From positions 1 to 22,066 of the forward strand of contig CAZDET010000073.1 in the NCBI GenBank assembly GCA_964504335.1: a stretch of 22,066 nucleotides of DNA, read 5' to 3'. The position numbers and the translations under genes are program-made. Position 1 is the stretch's first letter. Each line of letters opens with the position of its first letter. The notes below the pieces were generated by a model. That model had not been told where the DNA came from. It made no database searches and worked only from the letters and a program-made list of their open reading frames with translations. Below are positions 15,846 to 22,066 of this stretch, in pieces. The DNA is from CAZDET01 sp964504335 (GTDB lineage Bacteria; Bacteroidota; Bacteroidia; Chitinophagales; Saprospiraceae).

Positions 15846-17861
15846 ATGGATCAGACAACGAATTCGGTGATCGAGAGTATCGGAGCTTACCTTCCTGCTC
15901 AATCGCTTTCCACCGGTGAAGTACTGGCGGGGTGCAAAAAGCCGATTCGGTTTCCATTGGAAAAAATAACGGGCATTCGAACGCGCCGGATCGTCGGAGC
16001 GGGAGAGTTTTCCATCGATTTGGCCCGAAAGGCGATCGAAGAGTGCCTGCGCATGTCGAAGTACCAGCCGGCCGATATCGATCTGCTTGTGTGCTGCAAT
16101 ATCTCCCGGTGCGACGATCAGCAATTTATCGCCTTTGAGCCTTGTACCTCCATTCGGCTGAAGCGGGATTTCGGATTCACCAACGCGCTGGTTTTCGATC
16201 TGTCGAATGCCTGCGCCGGAATGTTTACCGGGATTTACGTGGTAGATGCGTTCCTGCGAGCCGGCGTTATCCGCCGGGGAATGGTCGTGAGCGGAGAATA
16301 CATTTCGCACCTCACCGAAACGGCACAGAAAGAAATTGCCAATTTCCAGGATAAGCGCCTCGCCTGCCTGACCCTCGGAGACGCCGGAGCCGCATTGATT
16401 CTGGAAAAAGCCACCGATGATCAGACGGGTTTTCAGGAAATTCACCTGCAAACCTTCGGAGAGTACAGCCAATATTGCGTAGGTAAAGCGAGCGATCAGG
16501 GCGGAATGATCATGTACACCGACTCGGGCAACCTGACGAAAGAAGCGATAAAGTCCGGTGCGAAACAAGCCGTAGAAGTATTGGATCGGAAGAGCTGGTC
16601 TTTCGATACGGTTCAGCACCTGATCATGCACCAGACCTCGAAAATGACACTTCGCAATGCCAAGCGCGAGATCAACCGCCTTCTGGAATCCGGGCTCAAT
16701 GGGGAGGTAAACGTGATCAATAACCTGGCCGAACGCGGTAATACGGCCTCTACTTCTCATTTCATCGCCCTATCCGATCAAATCCGCAGCGGTAAGGTGA
16801 AAGCCGGGGATCGGGTCCTATTCAGTATTGCCGCCTCCGGGCTGACCACCGGAACCGCACTATACACATTCGACGATTTACCTGACCGGTCGCGGGCCGC
16901 GACGTTGACTCCAATGCCCAAATTGAATGGCAAACCTACCTTAAATGGTCAATCTGAAACCAGGAACTCTCATCGGCGCACTCCGCCCACTCCTCGGTTG
17001 CGCGTAGAGAGTGTAGGCACCCTGCCAAAATCGGACCCTCCAGAGCGGTACTCCCTGACCTTGCTGCAGCAGGCGGCCACCAACTGCCTGAAGCAATCTA
17101 CTTATCAGAGTGGGGATATAGATGTGGTCATTTACTGCGGGGTGTATCGGAGCGACTACGTATTAGAGCCAGCCTACGCTGCCATGTTGGCCGGGCAACT
17201 GGGTATGAATACCACGCTGGCTTTCGATGTCTTTAACGGAGCATTGGGCTTCCTCGACGCCTGCTATATCGTGCAGCAACTGATGGCCGTCGGGAAATGC
17301 CGAAGGGCTATGATCGTTGCCGCTGAATTCGAAAACAATGCCGATTTGTTTCCGGGGGAATTAGTGGGTGTTCGGGAAACGGCTTCGGCAATCATCGTAG
17401 ACTGCCCATCGCCAGAGCAGCAGGGGTTTTCCCGGTTTTTCTTTTGGGAGGATGTCGATTCGATGGAGGCGTATACGACTGGTTGCGACATTACCGGAGT
17501 AATTCCTCGTATGCGCATCGAGAAAGACCCACAATTAAAATCATTATACATCGATCGGATCGTACATGCTGTCCGATTGTTTTTGCAGCGGGAGAAGCTG
17601 GATATTCAACAAATCGATACTCTCTTCCCGCCGCAGATTTCCTCCGACTTCATTGGGCTCCTCCGCACTGCGTTGGGCATACCTCCGGAGAAGTGCATCG
17701 ACGTAGTGGGGGCAGGTCCCGACTTGTTTACCTCTTCCTTTCCCTATGCGCTGGACCACATTCGGGATAAGGGAGCAACTCCAGGCAGTGGGACAAGTCT
17801 GATCATTTCGGTTGGCTCCGGTATTCAGGTGGGCTGTGCGCTGTATTATCATAATTCTTAA
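15846..17861 (+). CDS. oleA: OleA-type condensing enzyme, tandem fusion of active and inactive thiolase-fold domains
   Basis: OleA condenses two acyl-CoAs head-to-head to a 2-alkyl-3-ketoacid. This 671-residue protein holds two KAS III-like copies. Half 1 (about 5-335) is complete: Cys123 in SNACAG, His262 in MHQTS, Asn299 in GNTAS, and Glu98 in FEP, the position of the OleA glutamate that reaches into the partner subunit. A hydrophilic linker spans about 340-380. Half 2 (about 383-670) lacks some 30 residues near its start and has Ala466, Pro596 and Asp626 at the Cys, His and Asn positions, but keeps Glu441 in LEP. It should be catalytically dead, yet able to supply the base and part of the acyl channel to half 1. 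Known relatives with an active/inactive split (NltAB, LstAB) are two genes. It is transcribed divergently from oleBCD. Confidence 0.88.
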   Translation: MDQTTNSVIESIGAYLPAQSLSTGEVLAGCKKPIRFPLEKITGIRTRRIVGAGEFSIDLARKAIEECLRMSKYQPADIDLLVCCNISRCDDQQFIAFEPCTSIRLKRDFGFTNALVFDLSNACAGMFTGIYVVDAFLRAGVIRRGMVVSGEYISHLTETAQKEIANFQDKRLACLTLGDAGAALILEKATDDQTGFQEIHLQTFGEYSQYCVGKASDQGGMIMYTDSGNLTKEAIKSGAKQAVEVLDRKSWSFDTVQHLIMHQTSKMTLRNAKREINRLLESGLNGEVNVINNLAERGNTASTSHFIALSDQIRSGKVKAGDRVLFSIAASGLTTGTALYTFDDLPDRSRAATLTPMPKLNGKPTLNGQSETRNSHRRTPPTPRLRVESVGTLPKSDPPERYSLTLLQQAATNCLKQSTYQSGDIDVVIYCGVYRSDYVLEPAYAAMLAGQLGMNTTLAFDVFNGALGFLDACYIVQQLMAVGKCRRAMIVAAEFENNADLFPGELVGVRETASAIIVDCPSPEQQGFSRFFFWEDVDSMEAYTTGCDITGVIPRMRIEKDPQLKSLYIDRIVHAVRLFLQREKLDIQQIDTLFPPQISSDFIGLLRTALGIPPEKCIDVVGAGPDLFTSSFPYALDHIRDKGATPGSGTSLIISVGSGIQVGCALYYHNS

Positions 17862-18041
17862 GAGGGAAATCCAGTTGGCTTCTACATCGTGGGCCTTTGT
17901 TGCTGTAGATATTATAATCACCAGTACCCGTATCTGTCGTCATCTAAACGTAATGCAAATTATTTTACATCTGTAATCATCTATCAACGAGAAAGTACTC
18001 GTACCTTGCAGTAGCTAACTACTCAACAACTGATCATCCCT
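17862..18041. other. Intergenic spacer after oleA
   Basis: These 180 AT-richer bases contain no plausible gene. A -7-like box missing one T (TACCTTGC, 18002-18009) lies 32 bases before the next ATG, but I see no matching -33 element. No clear terminator hairpin follows oleA. Confidence 0.4.
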
Positions 18042-19373
18042 ATGAATACACCATCCCTACCGATGCTGTTCAGCCGTGCCATCTTCCTGTGTACCGGTCT
18101 ATGGCTATTAACAATTAATCTGGCCTCGGGGCAAGCCGATATTGTGGCGCTACCTTCGGTCAGTCAGGCCACTGTCGATGAAGTCTTCACCGTTGAAGTG
18201 GCTGTCCGCAGCGAAAACCAGATGGTGTCGGCGGCCAACGTATTTCTTTCCTTTGATCCCTCTGTAATAATGGCGCAATCGATTACCGTCGGCGGTGCAC
18301 TCGATCTGCCGATTATCCCGGAGGAAATTGATAACACCGCCGGACTGATTTCCTACGCCTACGGCACTTTCGGCGTCCCGCCCGCGGGAGATTTTTCTTT
18401 GTTTACCGTCGAGTTCAGGGCAGTCGGTAACGGAACAAGCGGATTGGATTTCGTTTCGGTAAACGGCGTTCCTACCGATCTGGCTTTTGAGGGGGGGTCG
18501 GTATTGAGCAATACCATATCGGCCTCTGTGTCGGTATCGACGGATGGAAATCTTGAGGTGGTGTTGGATGATGTGACCACCGATCGGACCCTTTCGGCCG
18601 ATACCTGCTATATTTTGGATGGCTTCGTTTTCGTGGAAAGTGGGGCCACGCTGGCGATCGAACCCGGTACGGTCATCAAGGGCTTGCCGGGCAATGATAT
18701 CACCACCGGGGATTTTGGGAGTGCCCTCATCGTGTTGCCCGGAGGCACCATTATAGCCGATGCGGATGACACGCAAAATCGGTTTCCGAACTCCGGCAAC
18801 AACGACGGTGTCATCCAGCAATCCGAGCGCATTACCTTCACGGCTTTAATCGACGACGTGACCCTTCCATCAGACGTAGGGCCCTTTGAATCGGGTTTGT
18901 GGGGTGGAGTGCTCGTACTAGGGCGCGCCCCGCTCAACTCTTCCCGGTTCAACCCTACTTCCGAAAATCCCATAACGGACTTCATCGATGGGTTGCCCCA
19001 AACCAGCGCTACGGCTTTTGGTGGCGATAACGAATCGGATAACTCCGGCATTCTCAGGGGGGTAGCTATTGCCCACGCCGGTGCGCCACTGAGTCCTACC
19101 AATGAGATCGCCGGGCTAACGTTGGCGGGCGTAGGCAATGGAACGTTGGCGGACTTTGTGGAAATCTTCGCCTGTGCAAACGATGGCATCGAATGGCTAG
19201 GTGGTACCTGCGACTTGAGCCACGCGGTAGTCATAAACTGTGGCGGGGAGGCCTTCGACGTCAATCAGGGGGCCACTTTCGAAGGGCAGTTCTGGCTGGC
19301 GCTAACCGATGATCGGGCCGGTTCCGATCGCTCGGGTGAGCACGAGGGTACCTTTGAGGGAGGGCAGCATTGA
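18042..19373 (+). CDS. Secreted cohesin-like/beta-helix surface protein, probably C-terminally truncated
   Basis: The 443-residue product begins with a signal peptide (hydrophobic core about 13-28, likely cleavage near ASG-Q at 29-31). Residues about 33-150 resemble a cohesin-like beta-sandwich (VDEVFTVEVAVRSENQMVSA, then FLSFDPSV). Residues about 185-435 are a glycine/aspartate-rich, beta-rich region starting DGFVFVESGATLAIEPGTVIKG, of the type found in Bacteroidota surface proteins exported by the type IX system. Such proteins normally end in a C-terminal sorting domain. Here the frame stops at HEGTFEGGQH with no such domain, and I found no continuation in another frame. It may be a decayed gene or a fragment. 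It has no clear functional link to oleA, 180 bases upstream. Confidence 0.65.
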   Translation: MNTPSLPMLFSRAIFLCTGLWLLTINLASGQADIVALPSVSQATVDEVFTVEVAVRSENQMVSAANVFLSFDPSVIMAQSITVGGALDLPIIPEEIDNTAGLISYAYGTFGVPPAGDFSLFTVEFRAVGNGTSGLDFVSVNGVPTDLAFEGGSVLSNTISASVSVSTDGNLEVVLDDVTTDRTLSADTCYILDGFVFVESGATLAIEPGTVIKGLPGNDITTGDFGSALIVLPGGTIIADADDTQNRFPNSGNNDGVIQQSERITFTALIDDVTLPSDVGPFESGLWGGVLVLGRAPLNSSRFNPTSENPITDFIDGLPQTSATAFGGDNESDNSGILRGVAIAHAGAPLSPTNEIAGLTLAGVGNGTLADFVEIFACANDGIEWLGGTCDLSHAVVINCGGEAFDVNQGATFEGQFWLALTDDRAGSDRSGEHEGTFEGGQH

Positions 19374-19517
19374 GGATGTGCTGATCGGTTGATAGGCCAC
19401 AATGTGACCATAGTACTCTAATTCGAGGAAGTCAATGTAGTTGACAGTGGCGATAGCAGGATGCTAAAATTGGGTAAACCACTTTTTGCGTACCTTCCGA
19501 TTCAATTCGGATTTGGA

Positions 19518-20372
19518 ATGATCGATTTTCTCCAGCAACGCTACCCTCCTCCGCCAAAGGGGAAAAGGGGGCTTCTGATTTCCGCTCTGTTCGGAATCTT
19601 TATCGGAGCTTTCTTACTGTTTTTCCAGCCCTTTGCTCTCAACCTGTTGCCTGCGGAGGGGAAGGTGCTTAAAATGAGTGGATTCGGACTGATTACCGCC
19701 CTAGTCTTTCTGGTATTTCACAATGGTCTGCCGGTATTATTTTCTGCGCTGTTTACCAAAACCAGCTGGACCGTCCTACACCAAATTGGATTCTATTTGC
19801 TGCTCTTGCTGTGTATCGCCACCTTAAACGGTTTGTACATTAATTTTCTGAACGATCTATCTTTCAGCTGGGCTAATTATCGCTGGATCATCATCCGCAC
19901 CCTGGTACTCGGCGGCATACCTATTGCCTTTTTGATATTGATCGATCACAATCGGCGGGTTCGAAGGCACCTGGAAGCGGCGCGACAAGTACCGCCCCAA
20001 CCTGCTACAGCCGAAACTCCGTCACCGTCGCCTGTCTTTCTTATCAGTACCGAACTGAAAGGAGGCGAGTTCGAATTGCATTCCAACGACTTCCTTTTTG
20101 CGAAGGCTGAAGGCAATTACGTCACTTTTGTATTCCAATCGGGGGCAAACGCACTCCACCGTTTATCACTACAATCCCTGGAGCAGCAACTGCAAGCTAC
20201 TTCCCTGAAGCGTTGCCACCGATCTTATTTGGTCAATTTGGAGGCTGTCGCACAGGTAACGGGCAACGCACAAGGCCTCCAACTCCGGATGGTCGGGTCG
20301 GATCAGGTCGTACCCGTTTCGAGAAAATACATCTCAGTGGTTAGAGCCTATTTTGAAAAGCTGTCTGCTTGA
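19518..20372 (+). CDS. Membrane-bound LytTR-type transcriptional regulator
   Basis: The product is 284 residues from the ATG at 19518. Four hydrophobic helices fill roughly residues 15-155, preceded by a proline/lysine-rich leader (RYPPPPKGKRG). A short disordered linker leads to a LytTR DNA-binding domain at about 174-284, with signatures FLFAKAEGNYVTFVF, KRCHRSYLVNL and VPVSRKYISVVRAYF. An ATG at 19461 would add 19 residues. The downstream start fits the usual N-terminus better, and a possible promoter (TTG at 19470, TACCTTCC at 19491) lies between the two. It would bind DNA while anchored in the inner membrane. No sensor kinase is adjacent. Its target is unknown; the flanking surface-protein and DUF2306 genes are candidates. 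Confidence 0.85.
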   Translation: MIDFLQQRYPPPPKGKRGLLISALFGIFIGAFLLFFQPFALNLLPAEGKVLKMSGFGLITALVFLVFHNGLPVLFSALFTKTSWTVLHQIGFYLLLLLCIATLNGLYINFLNDLSFSWANYRWIIIRTLVLGGIPIAFLILIDHNRRVRRHLEAARQVPPQPATAETPSPSPVFLISTELKGGEFELHSNDFLFAKAEGNYVTFVFQSGANALHRLSLQSLEQQLQATSLKRCHRSYLVNLEAVAQVTGNAQGLQLRMVGSDQVVPVSRKYISVVRAYFEKLSA

Positions 20373-20472
20373 CCGTTGGCCCCGGAAATTGCTACCTGGC
20401 ACTTTGGTTTGTCAATGGGCCCTCGATCTTGTCAGTCGTACCTCTCCTCTGTCGCGGCTGCCGTTAGTGCTG

Positions 20473-20480
20473 TAGTTTTG
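20473..20480 (+). promoter_or_regulatory. Bacteroidota-type -7 box directly before DUF2306 gene
   Basis: TAGTTTTG matches the TAnnTTTG consensus exactly and ends 4 bases before the ATG at 20485. No TTG lies at the usual upstream spacing. If the box is used, transcription would start at or just inside the start codon, giving a leaderless mRNA. Confidence 0.35.
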
Positions 20481-20484
20481 CGAC

Positions 20485-21102
20485 ATGCGACCATTACTAC
20501 TACCAGCGTTTTTTCTTGTAGGTGCACTGGCGATGATTGGAATGAGTTTTCACTACCTCCAGCGCGATCCATCCGGCATCCTGATCGGTAAACCTATTGC
20601 GGAATACGGGTGGTACCGGCTGGCATTTACCTGCCACGTCGGATTCGGGTTGCTGGCGATCACTCTGGGGCCGTGGCAGTTGATTCGAAAGGTGCGTCAA
20701 CGCTATCCGAGGCTTCATCGGCAGCTGGGCTATGTGTATGCCATCGGAGTAGCGAGCAGTAGCCTGGCGGGGCTAATTATTGCCCCCTACGCTATGGGCG
20801 GCTGGGTGGCGCAGTGGGGATTTGGCTGTTTGGCTGTTTGTTGGTTCGGTTCGCTTGGCAAAGGCATCTGGAGCGCACGGACGGGAGATTTGGAATCGCA
20901 TCGAACATGGATGACGATCAACTACGCCCTGACTTTTGCCGCCATCACTCAACGTACGCTGCTGTTGCTTCCCTTGTTAACGGATGTGCCCTTTCTGCCG
21001 GTGTACCAGGTATCCGCCTGGTTGCCCTGGTTGCTGAATGCCTCGATTGCGTTGCTGTATCTTTCGAAAAACCCAATGAATTCCGCCCTCACCTACTCCT
21101 GA
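20485..21102 (+). CDS. DUF2306 family multi-pass membrane protein
   Basis: The 205-residue integral membrane protein has about six to seven hydrophobic helices. Family signatures are the LHRQLGYVYAIGV segment (about 72-84), AGLIIAPYAMGGWVAQWGF (about 90-108), and the downstream HRTWMTINYALTFAAITQR. Conserved histidines in helices suggest a possible cofactor- or metal-binding role, but the family has no established function. The first helix begins right at the chosen ATG. The stop overlaps the apparent start of the DUF2141 gene, so the two may be cotranscribed. Confidence 0.85.
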   Translation: MRPLLLPAFFLVGALAMIGMSFHYLQRDPSGILIGKPIAEYGWYRLAFTCHVGFGLLAITLGPWQLIRKVRQRYPRLHRQLGYVYAIGVASSSLAGLIIAPYAMGGWVAQWGFGCLAVCWFGSLGKGIWSARTGDLESHRTWMTINYALTFAAITQRTLLLLPLLTDVPFLPVYQVSAWLPWLLNASIALLYLSKNPMNSALTYS

Positions 21103-21515
21103 ATTACCAATTAATTGTAATCCTACTCCTTTTTGAAGGATTCTTGGCATCTACTGAAACAGAGGTGGTACTAAAGGTCGAAATGACTCGTATTCGAAAA
21201 ACTAGCGGGTCGATTCGGGCATGCTTCATCGATGACGAAAACGACTATCTGAAAACCTGTTCGTATTCAAGACGGGTAGTGGTCTCTGATAGTCGGGTCG
21301 TGCTGATCTTTGACAATGTAAAGGCTGGGATCTACTGCGTCAGCCTCTACCACGACGAAGATGATAACGGTCAGCTAAATACAGGGGGCCTCTTCGGACT
21401 TCCCGAGGAACCCTATGGATTTTCGAATAACCCCAGGACCCTTTTTGGGCCGCCCGACTACGACAAGTGTACGATTGAGGTAAAGGGCAATACTACGATT
21501 ACCGTGGCATTGTAA
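21099..21515 (+). CDS. DUF2141 family secreted protein, start codon unclear
   Basis: The C-terminal 100 residues match DUF2141: an RIRKTSGSIRACFID strand, GIYCVSLYHDEDDNGQLNT, then EEPYGFSNNPRTLFGPP and a final TITVAL strand. A signal-peptide-like stretch (QLIVILLLFEGFLAS) precedes it in frame, but no ATG, GTG or TTG lies before that stretch. The coordinates begin at a CTG at 21099 that overlaps the DUF2306 stop. An ATT at 21117 is another option. The first in-frame ATG (21183) falls inside the first strand of the domain and would remove the signal. The gene may use a rare start or have lost its own. Function of the family is unknown; it is probably periplasmic or surface-exposed. Confidence 0.7.
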   Translation: MNYQLIVILLLFEGFLASTETEVVLKVEMTRIRKTSGSIRACFIDDENDYLKTCSYSRRVVVSDSRVVLIFDNVKAGIYCVSLYHDEDDNGQLNTGGLFGLPEEPYGFSNNPRTLFGPPDYDKCTIEVKGNTTITVAL

Positions 21516-21564
21516 TGCTTATCGATGTGCTGATTGGTCAATTTTCAAATGTATTCGCTCAACA

Positions 21565-21900
21565 TTATTCCACGGCTGCGTAGCCCGTGTGCTTGCGAAC
21601 GTCCGGTGGCTGGACGCCTAGTACGATGCATTCTTTCGGGATTCCTTTTTCTACCAAAAGCTCGGCAATTGAAATATCTGAATGGTTCTCCTGAATCCAC
21701 CAGCGGCCATCAATTAATTCCAGATGTAGAAAAGCTTCGTGTATATACCGAACGTCGATTCATCCATATTACAAAATCAAAAAATGCCGATGATCAGCAT
21801 CGATGATTGCTTGAAAACGAAGGGGATTGTTGTCCTCTCCCTTGAACTGTTCGTAGAAATCTAACAGAACGCTTTTGACAATAGGTGTGTAATCGTTCAT
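21565..21900 (-). pseudogene. xisI: xisI-type gene with two in-frame stops
   Basis: Read on the minus strand from the ATG at 21900, one frame of 111 sense or stop positions ends at 21565, the normal XisI length. It starts MNDYTPIVKSVLLDFYEQF, continues to HRHFLIL, then meets TAA and, three codons later, TGA. It resumes in the same frame as FLHLELIDGRWWIQ, then IAELLVEKGIPKECIVLGVQPP, and ends HTGYAAVE. These are typical XisI features. Single base changes (for example CAA to TAA and TGG to TGA) explain both stops. XisI was named from the fdxN-element excision system of cyanobacteria but is widespread in Bacteroidota with unclear role. Confidence 0.8.
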
Positions 21901-21910
21901 ACCATTCAAT

Positions 21911-21979
21911 TTAATGGTTTAGAATGACTTGGATGGAATCCAACAAGAAGAGCTGGTAGTCAGTTTTTGCCACTGGAGA
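21911..21979 (-). pseudogene. Possible C-terminal remnant of xisH
   Basis: Upstream of the xisI pseudogene on the same strand, one frame reads VAKTDYQLFLLDSIQVILNH then a stop, and continues as IEWYERL into the xisI start. XisH normally precedes xisI and has a similar late segment before a short strand ending near its tryptophan. If correct, the rest of xisH is missing, cut off close to the repeat at 21987, with a further internal loss. The match is short and from memory of the family. Confidence 0.3.
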
Positions 21980-21986
21980 CAGTAAG

Positions 21987-22058
21987 TCCACCCGGCGAGA
22001 CATAGCTTGGACCCTCGGCTCTCCGGCCGGTGGCTGGGCCCGGGGCGCCCCACACCAT
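21987..22058 (-). repeat. GC-rich structured repeat, right copy (inverted relative to left copy)
   Basis: The reverse complement matches 42-112 at about 61 of 71 positions with one extra base. GGCGCC and CCGGCCGG are kept. In the stem, the outer pair changes from A-T to G-C while one inner pair becomes C-A. It lies 7 bases from the xisH-like remnant, which suggests the element has cut into that gene. The element probably extends beyond the right edge, so its length and identity are unknown. Confidence 0.7.
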
Positions 22059-22066
22059 GTGGGTGG

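Noticed and set aside
15840..16760. Long open frame on the minus strand opposite oleA
   Set aside because: It lies wholly antisense to the first half of the OleA fusion, whose motifs are clear, and its translation shows no recognisable domain.
17881..17930. TATAAT-like hexamer after oleA
   Set aside because: No -35 element at proper spacing, and Bacteroidota promoters use a different -7 consensus.
18150..18821. Minus-strand frame of about 220 codons opposite the surface protein gene
   Set aside because: It has low-complexity content without a domain, whereas the plus strand has a signal peptide and a coherent beta-rich pattern.
20814..21098. Upstream extension of the DUF2141 frame with an ATG at 20814
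   Set aside because: It would run for 95 codons inside the DUF2306 gene in another frame and would place the signal peptide in the middle of the protein.
1..22066. CRISPR array, tRNA, rRNA or intact transposase
   Set aside because: No regularly spaced direct repeats, cloverleaf-like segments, rRNA signatures or DDE/Y1 transposase frames were seen.

Overview
The window looks like chromosomal DNA of a free-living, GC-rich Bacteroidota, perhaps of the Saprospiria (Lewinella-like) or Cytophagales type. The evidence is the combination of a membrane-bound LytTR regulator, a secreted cohesin-like/beta-helix surface protein, weak or absent Shine-Dalgarno signals, a Bacteroidota-type -7 box, and a decayed xisI gene. 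The taxon is an inference; no rRNA or other phylogenetic marker is present.

Region 1 (1-880): a GC-rich repeat at 42-112, a small HEPN-like gene (281-646), and a leader with two hairpins. Region 2 (881-12047): one tight plus-strand operon, nifJ-rnfC-rnfD-rnfG-rnfE-rnfA-(NqrM-like)-fnr-rnfB. Gaps are at most 16 bases and two junctions are ATGA overlaps. An unusually large pyruvate:ferredoxin oxidoreductase with its own C-terminal ferredoxin would supply low-potential electrons. A complete six-subunit Rnf complex would couple them to NAD and an ion gradient, and a plant-type ferredoxin-NADP reductase encoded inside the operon gives a possible exit to NADPH. RnfB has lost exactly the four cysteines of one cluster.

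Region 3 (12123-17861): an olefin (ole) cluster. oleB-oleC-oleD form a coupled minus-strand operon, and a divergent oleA lies on the plus strand. The OleA protein is a tandem fusion of an intact thiolase-fold condensing domain and a second copy that has lost all three catalytic residues but keeps the glutamate that serves its partner. This is the strongest candidate for something new: a single-chain version of the active/inactive heterodimers known from beta-lactone pathways (NltAB, LstAB). Expected chemistry: two acyl-CoAs to a 2-alkyl-3-ketoacid (OleA), hydroxyacid (OleD), beta-lactone (OleC), and cis-olefin plus CO2 (OleB).

Region 4 (18042-22066): accessory genes. These are a secreted beta-rich protein that appears C-terminally truncated, an orphan membrane LytTR regulator, a DUF2306 membrane protein, a DUF2141 protein without a normal start codon, and an xisI pseudogene with two in-frame stops plus a likely xisH remnant. 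The window ends in a second, inverted copy of the repeat seen at its left end. No tRNA, rRNA, CRISPR array or intact transposase gene was seen.
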